Positions 1 to 9,221 of a stretch of DNA of 64,000 nt are shown here, piece after piece (positions within the stretch are counted from its first letter, which is position 1; the number at the start of each line of letters is the position of its first letter). Origin of the DNA: Pseudomonas rhizophila (lineage in GTDB: Bacteria > Pseudomonadota > Gammaproteobacteria > Pseudomonadales > Pseudomonadaceae); assembly GCF_003033885.1 (NCBI RefSeq), contig NZ_CP024081.1, forward strand, positions 2,849,462 through 2,913,461. The letters are read 5' to 3'. A model generated the notes under the pieces. That model saw only the letters and a program-made list of their open reading frames with translations. It had not been told where the DNA came from and ran no database searches. The position numbers were made by a program, and so were the translations under genes.

Positions 1-1554
1 GCCCAACATGTACCGTTTACCAATCGGGACGATGGCCTGCCAAAGGTGGCTATCTATGGTGCCGGGGCCGCAGGTAATCAATTGGTGGCCGCATTGCGTA
101 TGGGACGGGTGATGCGTCCTGTCGCGTTCATCGATGACGATCGCAGCATTGCAGACCGGGTGATCGCCGGGTTGCAGGTCTACCAACCCAAACATATTCA
201 AAAGATGATCGATGCGACCGGTGCGCAAGAGATTTTGCTGGCGATCCCGTCTTCGTCACGAGGTCGTCGTCGTGAAATATTGACGTTGCTGGAAGGTTTC
301 CCGCTGCATGTGCGCAGTGTTCCCGGTTTCATGGATCTAGCGAGTGGCCGTGTCAAGGTCGATGACATCCAGGAAGTGGATATTGCGGATCTTCTTGGGC
401 GCGATCCTGTGCCTGCACAAGCTGACTTGCTTGAGCATTGCATTGCCGGACAGTCGGTTTTGGTGACGGGGGCGGGAGGTTCAATCGGTTCTGAGCTTTG
501 TCGGCAAATCCTAGCCCTCAAGCCCACAACGCTGCTGCTATTCGAGCATAGTGAGTTCAATCTCTACAGTATTCTGTCTGAACTTGAGCCGCGAATCGCT
601 CGGGAATCGTTGTCTGTCCGCTTGCTGCCTATCCTGGGTTCGGTGCGCGATCAGCACAAGTTGCTGGACGTGATGAAAACCTGGAATGTCGACACGGTCT
701 ACCACGCCGCCGCTTATAAGCATGTGCCCATGGTCGAGCACAATATTGCCGAAGGTGTCTTGAACAACGTGATCGGGACGTTGAACACCGCGCAAGCTGC
801 GTTGCAGGCGGGCGTCTCGAATTTTGTATTGATTTCCACCGACAAAGCCGTGCGCCCCACCAACGTGATGGGCAGCACCAAGCGTCTTGCAGAACTGACC
901 TTGCAAGCCCTGAGCCGTGAACTGGCGCCAGTGCTGTTCGGCGATAAGGCCAATGTCTCGCGAGTTAATAAAACCCGCTTCACCATGGTCCGGTTCGGAA
1001 ATGTGCTGGGCTCGTCAGGGTCGGTAATTCCACTGTTCCATAAGCAGATCAAGTCCGGCGGCCCGTTAACCGTTACGCATCCCAAGATCACGCGTTATTT
1101 CATGACCATTCCGGAGGCTGCACAGTTGGTGATTCAGGCCGGTTCCATGGGCTTGGGCGGGGATGTGTTTGTACTGGACATGGGCGAGCCGGTGAAGATC
1201 GTCGAGCTGGCGGAGAAGATGATTCACCTGTCTGGCTTGAGTGTTCGTTCGGAAAAGAACCCTCACGGCGACATTTCAGTCGAGTTCACAGGCCTGCGTC
1301 CTGGCGAGAAGCTTTACGAGGAGTTGCTGATTGGCGATAACGTTGTCGCGACCCCGCATCCGATGATCATGAGTGCCAACGAAGATCACCTGCCCTGGGA
1401 GGTGCTCAAGGCTAGGCTGACGGAGCTGCTGGCTGCCATCGAACACGATGACTACGCCAGAGTCCGTCAGTTGCTGCGCGATACCGTCAGTGGCTACGCC
1501 CCGGACGGTGAGATCGTCGACTGGATCTACCAGCAGCGCCGTCTTGAACCCTGA
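1..1554 (+). CDS. wbpM: WbpM/FlaA1/CapD-type nucleotide-sugar 4,6-dehydratase, 5'-truncated by window edge
   Basis: The frame is open from base 1, so the gene starts upstream; the GTG at 46 lies inside it. The visible 517 codons hold two Rossmann-like regions: an N-terminal one (AIYGAGAAG near codon 17) and the SDR dehydratase core (VTGAGGSIGSE near codon 155). The usual YxxxK of SDR enzymes is replaced by MGSTK, the Met variant known for WbpM/FlaA1 dehydratases. The N-terminal membrane segments of full-length WbpM (about 665 residues) would be off the window. Family role: conversion of UDP-GlcNAc to a 4-keto-6-deoxy sugar, the first step toward QuiNAc/FucNAc in O antigen. It probably closes a polysaccharide locus to the left, since a strong hairpin follows it. 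Confidence 0.9.
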   Translation, partial: AQHVPFTNRDDGLPKVAIYGAGAAGNQLVAALRMGRVMRPVAFIDDDRSIADRVIAGLQVYQPKHIQKMIDATGAQEILLAIPSSSRGRRREILTLLEGFPLHVRSVPGFMDLASGRVKVDDIQEVDIADLLGRDPVPAQADLLEHCIAGQSVLVTGAGGSIGSELCRQILALKPTTLLLFEHSEFNLYSILSELEPRIARESLSVRLLPILGSVRDQHKLLDVMKTWNVDTVYHAAAYKHVPMVEHNIAEGVLNNVIGTLNTAQAALQAGVSNFVLISTDKAVRPTNVMGSTKRLAELTLQALSRELAPVLFGDKANVSRVNKTRFTMVRFGNVLGSSGSVIPLFHKQIKSGGPLTVTHPKITRYFMTIPEAAQLVIQAGSMGLGGDVFVLDMGEPVKIVELAEKMIHLSGLSVRSEKNPHGDISVEFTGLRPGEKLYEELLIGDNVVATPHPMIMSANEDHLPWEVLKARLTELLAAIEHDDYARVRQLLRDTVSGYAPDGEIVDWIYQQRRLEP

Positions 1555-1612
1555 TTGTTACACAACCTGTAACGTACACACTTTTGACAGCCCCCCATCA
1601 TCACCTAAGTTT

Positions 1613-1641
1613 GAGAAGCAGCTTCGGAAAAGCTGCTTCTC
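1613..1641 (+). terminator. 12-bp hairpin after wbpM
   Basis: GAGAAGCAGCTT and AAGCTGCTTCTC form a perfect 12-bp stem around a CGGAA loop, 59 bases after the wbpM stop. The downstream tract is TCTTAA rather than a clean U run, so termination may be partial. Confidence 0.65.
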
Positions 1642-1668
1642 TCTTAACGATGTCATGGAGCGTCATTT

Positions 1669-2004
1669 ATGCGTACAGGCTATTTCTACTCTCTGGTTTT
1701 TGCCCTTCTGACCAGCGCCTCTATAGCTGTTATCGCTGCGCCCGCGGTCAAGCCCGAGACGACGGTTACGCCGCAGGCACTGGAACTTTCGGCTAAACCA
1801 CAAGGCGCCAAGGTGGATCTGAACGTTGCGGACGCCGCTACGCTGCAACGCGAGCTTGCGGGGATAGGCAAGGCCAAGGCCGAGGCGATTGTTGCGTATC
1901 GTGAGAGTAATGGAGTCTTCTCTTCAGTTGAGGAGTTGCTGGAGGTTAAGGGAATTGGTAAGGCGATCCTGGATCGGAATCGAGACAAGCTGGAAGTGAA
2001 CTGA
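1669..2004 (+). CDS. ComEA-family helix-hairpin-helix protein
   Basis: Small exported protein of 111 residues. Residues 1-24 form a signal peptide or membrane anchor ending near VIAAPA. Residues about 50-110 are a ComEA-type double HhH region: LNVADAATL, then GIGKAKAEAIVAYR and VKGIGKAILDRN, the glycine-rich hairpins that contact the DNA backbone. ComEA binds incoming DNA during transformation, but in Pseudomonas such short proteins sit beside wbpM without other competence genes, so the role here is unproven. A GGAG lies 9 bases before the ATG, and a terminator follows at once, which makes it a single-gene unit. Confidence 0.85.
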   Translation: MRTGYFYSLVFALLTSASIAVIAAPAVKPETTVTPQALELSAKPQGAKVDLNVADAATLQRELAGIGKAKAEAIVAYRESNGVFSSVEELLEVKGIGKAILDRNRDKLEVN

Positions 2005-2022
2005 GATGTAACGGTGAAAGAG

Positions 2023-2048
2023 GGCCGGTCGGGATGACTGGCCTTTTT
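2023..2048 (+). terminator. Rho-independent terminator after comEA-like gene
   Basis: GGCCGGTC pairs with GACTGGCC (one G-U) around a GGGAT loop, followed by TTTTT. Confidence 0.8.
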
Positions 2049-2165
2049 ACACTCTGAGGACCTGGAATCAAGGGTGGCTACCGCGGACAGAATGATTTGG
2101 CCCATAGAGACCGGCCGAACTGTCGTTCAATCGGTTGGGCGGGGTAAGGACTTGGTAGTTTGATC

Positions 2166-2194
2166 CTGACACGAAGGTCATTCGCTTGTAGAAT
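2166..2194 (+). promoter_or_regulatory. Sigma70-type promoter for the acyltransferase
   Basis: CTGACA, a 17-base spacer and TAGAAT give two near-consensus hexamers. Transcription would start near 2201, about 40 bases before the acyltransferase ATG. Confidence 0.6.
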
Positions 2195-2241
2195 CCGCCC
2201 GTCATCAAATTTGACCCCGGTGAGCCCGGAGAAAGGGATTC

Positions 2242-4164
2242 ATGCATAGCAAAAATACAAATTACAGACCTGATATTGATGGACTTCGCGCATTAGCGGT
2301 TATTCTTGTATTGCTGTTCCACTTCGATTTAGGCGTGCCAGGTGGTTTTGTTGGTGTTGATGTGTTTTTCGTCATCTCGGGTTATCTGATTACCGAAGTC
2401 ATTCGCAATGCAATAGGTGCTGGCCGTTTTTCATTCTTTGATTTCTATGCCCGCCGTTTACTTCGATTGCACCCAGCGCTCGTTGTCACTGTTGGAGGCG
2501 CTATGGGGGCCGGATACGTATTGATGGATCCGGCAGCATTCATCGGCCTCGCCGACTCAGCCAAGTACGCGATTTTCTCCGCTTCTAACTTCTATTTTTG
2601 GCTAAATCAAGGTTACTTTGATGCCGCCGCACAAACGCAGCCGCTGTTGCACACTTGGTCACTGGCTGCTGAATGGCAATTTTACGTAGTTTGGCCATTT
2701 ATTCTATGGGCAGCCTTGAAAGTATCAGACAAATTCCTTGCGCTGCTGTTGGCGGTGATGACTGTCGGGTCCCTCGCTGCATCGCAAATTATGCTGGGAT
2801 ACGACTCTTCTGCTGCCTATTTTATGATGCCGTTCAGAGTGTTCGAACTGTCGATCGGTGCTCTGTTGGTATTCGTCTCGAAGCGCCGTCTTGACTCCAA
2901 TATTGAGTCAGTTATCGCTGGTTTAGGTATTGTTCTCATTGTCTTTTCAGCATTTTTTCTAGACTCAAGCTCGCCTTTCCCGGGACTGCGAGCGCTGATT
3001 CCGTGCCTTGGTGCTGCCGTGTTCATCTACGCAGGAAGGTCGGCAACGGGCGCTTTACTTCGTACTCGGACAATGGTGGCGATAGGGCTTATTTCATATT
3101 CAGTCTATCTTGTTCATTGGCCAATAGTCGTTTTCTACAAATATTACGTTTTTAGATTGATAACGCTCCCGGAGAAGCTGGTGTTGCTAGCGGCTTCGAT
3201 TCTCGTGGGTGCAATTCTGTACCTTAGCGTTGAACGATTGTTCATGGGTAAGTGGAAATACATGAAACCGATTGGTTTGACTGCTGTCGCGGCATCGGTA
3301 GCTACGCTTGCCTTCGGATCCGTACTGGTTATTGAACGGTCCGGTATTACGTCCCGCATACCGGCAGAGTACTTGAAGTTCGCAGCCGATCCGGTCAATT
3401 TCCATACAAAAAACTATGGTGGTTACGGCTACAGTCTGGAACCAATACTCGGCGATGCAACAGGCCGGCAAGTGGGTATCATGGCAGGCGATAGCTATGC
3501 GCTGCAGTATGCCAGAGGGATAGATAACGAGCTAAAAGGCAGGGGGCTAGCGGTCAGTGGTGTATTTAGACATGGATGTATTCTGTCGAAGGAATATACA
3601 AGGATACTAAATAATGTCCCTAGGCAGGATTGCAAAGATACTTACGCTAAGGCGTTGTCGAAGTTGGAGGGTAATAATCTACCTTTCATACTTGCGCAAA
3701 GCTGGGGTGGGTACAGCAATAAAATTGCTGACCATGAAGGGAAAAACATAGAGCGTGATGGTAAAAGGGAATATTCAGAGGTGATTGAGGATATCCTTCT
3801 TCGGGCGCGAACAGATATAGGTGATCGACCATTTTTTATTGTCGGTAGTCAACCATTTCTGTATGAGAAAGTTGATGTTGCCTCCTGTCTCCTGCGCCCA
3901 AGGTATGTAGTGCAAGGTTGTGAGGCTTTGCTTAAATTCAGTCTCGAAGAATCTTCCTCTTTCCAAATAAATAAGACTCTGAAAAAATTCGCTAGTATGC
4001 ACCCCAATACTTTCTATATTGATACTGCCTCCGCACTTTGTCGTGACGGTGTATGCGAGACCGTTAGGGACGGAAAAATTCTATATTCTGACGCTACCCA
4101 TCTTTCTCTTGAAGGTTCTTTGATTTCTGCGAAACCCATGTTGGATATAATACTGAGCATGTGA
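2242..4164 (+). CDS. OafA/YrhL-type membrane acyltransferase with C-terminal SGNH domain
   Basis: 640 residues. The N-terminal part (to about residue 360) is an acyltransferase-3 domain that starts with YRPDIDGLRALAV and has about ten hydrophobic segments. The C-terminal part is a periplasmic SGNH/GDSL domain: the Ser sits in MAGDSYALQ and the catalytic Asp-His in SDATHLS. Proteins of this architecture O-acetylate surface polysaccharide, which fits the neighbouring wbpM. The ATG follows GGAGAAAGGGA. Base and codon use differ sharply from neighbours, especially in the SGNH half (many AT-ending codons, ATA and AGG), a sign of transfer typical of O-antigen loci. The exact sugar target cannot be read from sequence. 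Confidence 0.88.
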   Translation: MHSKNTNYRPDIDGLRALAVILVLLFHFDLGVPGGFVGVDVFFVISGYLITEVIRNAIGAGRFSFFDFYARRLLRLHPALVVTVGGAMGAGYVLMDPAAFIGLADSAKYAIFSASNFYFWLNQGYFDAAAQTQPLLHTWSLAAEWQFYVVWPFILWAALKVSDKFLALLLAVMTVGSLAASQIMLGYDSSAAYFMMPFRVFELSIGALLVFVSKRRLDSNIESVIAGLGIVLIVFSAFFLDSSSPFPGLRALIPCLGAAVFIYAGRSATGALLRTRTMVAIGLISYSVYLVHWPIVVFYKYYVFRLITLPEKLVLLAASILVGAILYLSVERLFMGKWKYMKPIGLTAVAASVATLAFGSVLVIERSGITSRIPAEYLKFAADPVNFHTKNYGGYGYSLEPILGDATGRQVGIMAGDSYALQYARGIDNELKGRGLAVSGVFRHGCILSKEYTRILNNVPRQDCKDTYAKALSKLEGNNLPFILAQSWGGYSNKIADHEGKNIERDGKREYSEVIEDILLRARTDIGDRPFFIVGSQPFLYEKVDVASCLLRPRYVVQGCEALLKFSLEESSSFQINKTLKKFASMHPNTFYIDTASALCRDGVCETVRDGKILYSDATHLSLEGSLISAKPMLDIILSM

Positions 4165-4420
4165 AAATAAAGTCAGTGATGATTTTGCGAGTTGAGTATA
4201 TTTGATGTAGGTATCTACCGAGCCTGAGGACGGCGCACCTTCGTGCTTCAAACCATCAGGAGCAGCCATTGCACGGTTGCGCTTGGGTCGCCGTCCCTGC
4301 GTGGCCAACCGCGGATCAGGGCGTAGGGTGTGACGCGATGAGTTTTTGTCTCGACGGTTCTGAGTAGTTAGTTTGCAGTTTTGATTCCCTGCGACCCACC
4401 ACTGATCAAGGACCCACCCC

Positions 4421-5272
4421 ATGCACAAAAACTACCCAGCCGCTTACCAAGTCAGCAAAGGCTCGGCCCTGCAAGTGGACAAACCCTTCTACGACCGCAT
4501 CCGAACCCAGCAGGACAAGCGCACCCTGATCGAACAGTTCGAGGTCCCCATCCGTACCGGCCGCGCTTGGCACGTACCCGCCGGGCATGTGTTCCGCGTT
4601 ACGACTCCGGTGGGCCCGCAGGTGGGGGACTTCAACGTGTGGAATGCCCACGATCCACGGGAACGCCTGTGGGCTGCGCGCACGCGTCAGCTGCAGGGCG
4701 CTCATGTCAGCACTCATGATCGGTTGTGGTCGAACCTGCCATTCTTGCGTCCATTGGTGACCATTACCGATGACAGTCTGGCCGATTATGGCATCGACGA
4801 GCATGGTGGACGATTGCACGACCTGCTGGGGACGCGCTGTGATCCGTACGTGAACAGGATGCTGACCGGCGAGGATTTTCACCATCACTGCCACTCGAAC
4901 CTGACCCGTGCGGTATTACCCCATGGGCTGACCGAGTTCGATGTGCACGATGTGCTGAATATTTTCCAGTGTACTGGGCTCAATCATGACGACATGTACT
5001 TCATGAAGGCCTGTCCGGCGAAGAAGGGCGATTATTTGGAGTTTTTTGCCGAGATCGATTTGCTGTGTGCCTTGTCCACTTGCCCCGGCGGCGATCTGTC
5101 GCTCGCGATGTGGGGGCCGGATGCGCAGGATCCCCTCAGTGTCTGTCGTCCGTTGGGGGTGGAGATCTATCGATTGGAGGATTCATTGCTGTCGGGCTGG
5201 AGCCAGCCTGAGAGGGCGGCGTACAAGGGGCTTCATGGCTTGCAGATTGCCAAGGCTGATTGGGAGAAGTAG
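4421..5272 (+). CDS. DUF1989 / urea carboxylase-associated family protein
   Basis: 283 residues, soluble, matching the whole DUF1989 family (urea carboxylase- or aminomethyltransferase-associated proteins). Typical features are GRAWHVPAGHVFRV near the start, the GDFNVWNAHDPRE segment, a His-rich HHHCHSNLTRA region and a C-terminal block with CALSTCPGGD. Family members sit near urea, ethanolamine or C1 metabolism genes, but the activity is not established. An ethanolamine permease lies about 380 bases away on the other strand, which may be meaningful. AAGGA precedes the ATG. A perfect repeat hairpin follows 30 bases after the stop. Confidence 0.8.
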   Translation: MHKNYPAAYQVSKGSALQVDKPFYDRIRTQQDKRTLIEQFEVPIRTGRAWHVPAGHVFRVTTPVGPQVGDFNVWNAHDPRERLWAARTRQLQGAHVSTHDRLWSNLPFLRPLVTITDDSLADYGIDEHGGRLHDLLGTRCDPYVNRMLTGEDFHHHCHSNLTRAVLPHGLTEFDVHDVLNIFQCTGLNHDDMYFMKACPAKKGDYLEFFAEIDLLCALSTCPGGDLSLAMWGPDAQDPLSVCRPLGVEIYRLEDSLLSGWSQPERAAYKGLHGLQIAKADWEK

Positions 5273-5301
5273 CGCGGCGTTGGCCGTCTATGTGCAGGCC
5301 G

Positions 5302-5333
5302 TTGTGGCGAGGGGATAAATCCCCTCGCCACAA
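5302..5333. repeat. Palindromic intergenic repeat (GTGGCGAGGGGAT type)
   Basis: A 15-bp perfect stem (TTGTGGCGAGGGGAT with its complement) around a 2-base AA loop, in the gap between two convergent genes. A near copy lies at 15418-15447, again between convergent genes. It looks like a dispersed element that may act as a two-way terminator. Confidence 0.75.
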
Positions 5334-5365
5334 ACTCACCGCCAAAGTGTTGGGCAGGGCCGCAA

Positions 5366-5533
5366 TCAACGATCCTTGGCCTCCTTCGCATCCATCTCGG
5401 CATTGCGCTCGGCAACACGCTTGCGTTGTTCATCCGTCAGTTCGACCTTGTGGGCGGTGTCGCGCAGCATCATCAAGCCACCCACGATCGAGCCGATTGC
5501 AACAATCAGAATTAACCAGGCGTACCAGGGCAT
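5366..5533 (-). CDS. DUF2897-like small membrane protein
   Basis: 55 residues beginning MPWYAWLILIVAIGSIVGG: one N-terminal transmembrane helix (about residues 4-22) followed by a charged cytoplasmic tail rich in Lys, Glu and Arg. The start is set by AAGGAG seven bases before the ATG at 5533; longer in-frame extensions lack a ribosome site. Small proteins of this pattern are annotated DUF2897 in Pseudomonas; no function is known. It lies downstream of the ethanolamine permease on the same strand with a 119-base gap. Confidence 0.75.
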   Translation of the reverse strand: MPWYAWLILIVAIGSIVGGLMMLRDTAHKVELTDEQRKRVAERNAEMDAKEAKDR

Positions 5534-5652
5534 AGGGTTCTCCTTGAGGGGGCGATGGACGACGAACGTTTCGCCTGTCCACCGCACCTACCACTTATGA
5601 GCGAAGGTTGTTCGCAGTGGTTCCATATTACGCCCGTTGTGCCGGGTTCACC

Positions 5653-7017
5653 TCAAAGCCCGGTGAGCATCGCATCGGCCGGGGCATCGGCGCGCAGTTG
5701 TGCGGTCAGCACAAAGTACAGGAAGCCTACCGCCATGAAACCGAGGAAGATCAGCCCGATCAGGGCATTGAACCAGGCCATCGCCACCAGGCACACCACT
5801 GCCAGTACCAGGGCGATACCCGGGATGATCGGATAGCCCGGCGCGCGGAAGGTGCGTTCCAGGTTGGGTTCGGTTTTACGCAGTTTGAACAGGCTGAGCA
5901 TGCTCATGATGTACATGACGATCGCGCCGAACACAGCCATGGTGATCATGGCGGCGGTCAGGGTCATGCCACCGAGGTTGATCAGGCCGTCGCTGTAGAT
6001 CGCCGCGATGCCGATCAGGCCGCCGGCGATGATGGCCCGGTGCGGGGTCTGGAAGCGTGAGAGTTTGGCCAGGGAGGCGGGCAGGTAGCCGGCGCGGGCG
6101 AGGGCGAAGAACTGGCGCGAGTAGCCGAGGATGATGCCATGGAAGCTGGCCACCAGGCCGAACAGGCCGATCCACACCAGCATGTGCAACCAGCCGGAGC
6201 TTTCGCCGACTACGGTTTTCATGGCTTGGGGCAGCGGGTCGTTGATGTTGGACAGGGTGCGCCAGTCGCCTACGCCACCGGCGAAGAACATCACGCCCAT
6301 GGCCAGGAACACCAGGGTCAGGATGCCGCTGATGTAGGCCTTGGGAATTGTGCGTTTCGGGTCCTTGGCTTCTTCGGCGGCCATGGCCGCGCCCTCGATG
6401 GCCAGGAAAAACCAGATGGCGAAGGGGATTGCGGCGAACATCCCGGCGATGGCCGGCGCGCCGAACACATCGGAACCGGCCCAGCCGTTCAAGGCGAAGC
6501 TACTGAAGCTGAACGCCGGGGCGACTACGCCCATGAACACCAGCAGTTCGGCCACCGCCAGCACGCAGACGATCAGTTCGAAGGTCGCCGCCAGTTTCAC
6601 CCCGAGGATGTTCAGGCCCATGAACACGATATAGGCACCGACCGCTGCGTGTTTCGGGTCCAGGGCCGGGAATTGCACGTTCAGGTAGGCACCGATGGCC
6701 AGAGCGATGGCCGGTGGGGCGAAGACGAATTCGATCAGCGTCGCCAGGCCGGCGATTAACCCACCTTTCTCTCCAAAGGCCCGGCGGCTGTAGGCGAATG
6801 GTCCGCCAGCGTGGGGGATGGCGGTGGTCAGCTCGGTGAAGCTGAAGATGAAGCAGGTGTACATGGCCGCAACCATGAATGATGTCACCAGAAAGCCCAG
6901 CGTTCCGGCAACGCCCCAGCCGTAGCTCCAGCCGAAGTACTCGCCGGAGATCACCAGCCCGACGGCAATGCCCCATAAATGCAGGGTGCCCAGGGTGGGT
7001 TTGAGTTGTGTGTTCAT
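5653..7017 (-). CDS. eat: Ethanolamine permease (APC superfamily)
   Basis: 454 residues with about 12 hydrophobic segments, an amino acid-polyamine-organocation family transporter. The N-terminal pattern GIAVGLVISGEYFGWSYGW and the EGAAMAAEEAKDPKRTIPKAY loop are typical of Pseudomonas ethanolamine permeases. It would import ethanolamine as nitrogen or carbon source. The start at 7017 is chosen because GGGGAG precedes it; upstream in-frame Met codons fall in a REP repeat. No eutBC (ammonia-lyase) genes are in the window, so the catabolic partner must be elsewhere. The substrate is inferred from family similarity. Confidence 0.85.
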   Translation of the reverse strand: MNTQLKPTLGTLHLWGIAVGLVISGEYFGWSYGWGVAGTLGFLVTSFMVAAMYTCFIFSFTELTTAIPHAGGPFAYSRRAFGEKGGLIAGLATLIEFVFAPPAIALAIGAYLNVQFPALDPKHAAVGAYIVFMGLNILGVKLAATFELIVCVLAVAELLVFMGVVAPAFSFSSFALNGWAGSDVFGAPAIAGMFAAIPFAIWFFLAIEGAAMAAEEAKDPKRTIPKAYISGILTLVFLAMGVMFFAGGVGDWRTLSNINDPLPQAMKTVVGESSGWLHMLVWIGLFGLVASFHGIILGYSRQFFALARAGYLPASLAKLSRFQTPHRAIIAGGLIGIAAIYSDGLINLGGMTLTAAMITMAVFGAIVMYIMSMLSLFKLRKTEPNLERTFRAPGYPIIPGIALVLAVVCLVAMAWFNALIGLIFLGFMAVGFLYFVLTAQLRADAPADAMLTGL

Positions 7018-7183
7018 CGGTGGCTCCCCTCGATCGATAGCAAAAGCGCTGGGGTGGGGCAGTGCAGTGGGCGTGCCAGTGTGGCGGCGGTGGTCGTAAT
7101 GGGTGAAATTGTGTCGTATCGGGGATGTTCGCTGCCTGATGGCTCGATTTTGTGCTCCAGTTCGGAGCGTCAGCGCCAGGGCG

Positions 7184-7290
7184 GGCCTCATCGCGAGCAG
7201 GCTCGCTCCCACAGGGGATCTTCAGTGGAGGCAAATTCTCTATTCACAACAGATCAAATGTGGGAGCGAGCCTGCTCGCGATGAGGCCCA
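7184..7290. repeat. REP pair in inverted orientation
   Basis: Two copies of the Pseudomonas REP palindrome (core GGGAGCGAGCCTGCTCGCG), about 46 bases apart and facing each other, between the start of the permease and kdpF. Confidence 0.9.
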
Positions 7291-7310
7291 CCCAGCCAAT
7301 CACCAACCCC

Positions 7311-7335
7311 TTTTTTACACATTCTTTATCCCCCA
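7311..7335 (+). promoter_or_regulatory. Candidate KdpE-binding site / kdp promoter
   Basis: TTTTTTACACATTCTTTATC followed by a C run, about 90 bases before kdpF. From memory, the E. coli KdpE site has the same order: a T run, ACAC, then a C-rich tract. The surrounding region 7018-7421 has no gene; besides this it holds only the REP pair. Confidence 0.5.
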
Positions 7336-7421
7336 ACCCCTCTCTCGATCTCGTTCCTTTACGCCCTCCCTGCCGACAATCACTCCACACACGGCATGAC
7401 GCCGTACGACGGAGAAATCCC

Positions 7422-7511
7422 ATGAGCCTTCTGGACGGGGTGTCGCTGCTGCTGGCAGCGGCGCTGTTCATTTATCTACTGATTGCGCTGCTGCGCGCGG
7501 ATCGGAACTAG
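7422..7511 (+). CDS. kdpF: KdpF, small subunit of the potassium-transporting ATPase
   Basis: 29 residues: MSLLDGVSLLLAAALFIYLL and a short basic tail, i.e. one transmembrane helix. KdpF stabilises the KdpABC complex in the inner membrane. It is the first gene of the operon; its stop overlaps the ribosome site of kdpA (AGGAG). GGAGAAAT precedes its ATG. Confidence 0.93.
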   Translation: MSLLDGVSLLLAAALFIYLLIALLRADRN

Positions 7512-7519
7512 GAGTGGCT

Positions 7520-9214
7520 ATGCACGGTTATGACTACGGGCTGATCCTCGCCTTCTTTGCGCTGGTGCTGATCCCTGCACCGTTTCTGGGGCGTTTCTAC
7601 TACCGGGTGATGGAAGGCCAGCGCACTTGGCTTTCACCTGTCCTTGGCCCGGTGGAGCGTGGTTGCTATCGCTTGGCCGGCGTCGATCACACCGTTGAGC
7701 AGAGCTGGCAGAAGTACACCTTGGCCTTGCTCGCTTTCAACCTGGCCGGCTTTTCGCTGTTGTTCGCGATTCTGTTGTTACAGGGACATTTGCCACTCAA
7801 CCCCGAAAAAGTGCCGGGTATGGAATGGACCCAGGCATTCAATACGGCGGTGAGTTTCACCACCAATACCAATTGGCAGTCCTACAGCGGTGAAGCGTCG
7901 TTGAGCTACCTGAGCCAGATGCTTGGCCTGGCTGTGCAGAACTTTGTCAGCGCTGCTACCGGCCTGGCCGTGCTGGTGGCGCTGTGTCGCGGAATTGGGC
8001 GCAAATCCGCTGCAACGCTGGGTAACTTCTGGGTCGACATGACCCGCGCCACCCTCTACGGGCTGTTACCGCTGTGCCTGTTGCTGGCCCTGTTCCTGGT
8101 GTGGCAGGGCGTGCCGCAAACCTTCGCGCACTATGTGCATGGGTTGACGATGCAAGGCGCGGATCAAGTGATTCCATTGGGCCCGGCCGCCAGCCAGATC
8201 GCGATCAAGCAACTGGGCACCAACGGTGGTGGTTTCTTCGGCGTCAATTCGGCACACCCCTTCGAGAACCCGACGGCCTGGAGCAACCTGTTCGAAGTCG
8301 CCTCGATCATCCTGATTCCCGCCGCGCTGGTGTTCACCTTCGGCCATTACGTCAAGGACCTGCGCCAGAGTCGGGCGATCATCGCCTGCATGCTCGTACT
8401 GTTTCTGATCGGCGGCGCCACCTCGTTGTGGGCCGAATCCCAACCCAATCCGGCGCTGCATAACGCTTCGGTGGAGCAGACCGCGCCACTGGAGGGCAAG
8501 GAGGCGCGCTTTGGCACCACGGCCACGGTGCTGTGGTCCGTCACCACCACGGCGGCCTCCAATGGCTCGGTCAATGGCATGCATGACAGCCTCAATCCTC
8601 TGAGCGGCATGGTCTCGCTGGTGAACATGATGGTCGGCGAAGTCATTTTTGGCGGCGTCGGCGCGGGGCTCTACGGGATGCTGCTGAACGTGCTGATCGC
8701 GGTGTTCCTGGCTGGATTGATGATTGGCCGTACCCCGGAATACCTGGGCAAAAAGCTCGCTGCCAGGGAAGTGCAACTGCTGGTGATAACCCTGTTGGTC
8801 ATGCCGGTGAGCGTGTTGGGGCTGGGGGCCATTGCTGCGAGCCTGCCCGGACCTGCTGCAGCGGTGAGCAACCCTGGCGCCCATGGTTTCAGCCAGTTGT
8901 TGTATGCCTACACCTCGGCGGGTGCGAACAACGGCTCGGCCTTCGCCGGCTTTGGTGCCAACACACCCTTTCACAATCTGATGCTGGGCCTGGGCATGTT
9001 GATCGGTCGTTTTGGCTACATCCTGCCGGTGCTGGCCTTGGCCGGTAGCCTGGCGCTGAAGAAAACCGCGCCGATCGGCCCGAACAGCTTCCCGACCCAC
9101 GGCCCGCTGTTCGTGACCCTGCTCACCGTGACCATTTTGTTGGTGGGCGGCCTGACCTTCCTGCCGACCCTGGCCCTGGGGCCGATTGCCGAACACCTGA
9201 GCCTGGGTTTCTGA
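7520..9214 (+). CDS. kdpA: Potassium-transporting ATPase subunit KdpA
   Basis: 564 residues, the K+-binding and channel-like subunit with about ten transmembrane segments. The four-fold pore loops are visible: [42 protein letters not shown] and [13 protein letters not shown]. The ATG at 7520 has AGGAG five bases upstream; the GTG at 7514 overlaps that ribosome site and is less likely. It is translated right after kdpF and 7 bases before kdpB. It selects K+ on the periplasmic side and passes it toward KdpB. Confidence 0.97.
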   Translation: MHGYDYGLILAFFALVLIPAPFLGRFYYRVMEGQRTWLSPVLGPVERGCYRLAGVDHTVEQSWQKYTLALLAFNLAGFSLLFAILLLQGHLPLNPEKVPGMEWTQAFNTAVSFTTNTNWQSYSGEASLSYLSQMLGLAVQNFVSAATGLAVLVALCRGIGRKSAATLGNFWVDMTRATLYGLLPLCLLLALFLVWQGVPQTFAHYVHGLTMQGADQVIPLGPAASQIAIKQLGTNGGGFFGVNSAHPFENPTAWSNLFEVASIILIPAALVFTFGHYVKDLRQSRAIIACMLVLFLIGGATSLWAESQPNPALHNASVEQTAPLEGKEARFGTTATVLWSVTTTAASNGSVNGMHDSLNPLSGMVSLVNMMVGEVIFGGVGAGLYGMLLNVLIAVFLAGLMIGRTPEYLGKKLAAREVQLLVITLLVMPVSVLGLGAIAASLPGPAAAVSNPGAHGFSQLLYAYTSAGANNGSAFAGFGANTPFHNLMLGLGMLIGRFGYILPVLALAGSLALKKTAPIGPNSFPTHGPLFVTLLTVTILLVGGLTFLPTLALGPIAEHLSLGF

Positions 9215-9221
9215 GGATCTG

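Noticed and set aside
4165..4420. GC-rich stretch after the acyltransferase that could be a gene remnant
   Set aside because: I could not match it to any protein or repeat; the antisense frame through it has no recognisable family. Left as non-coding.
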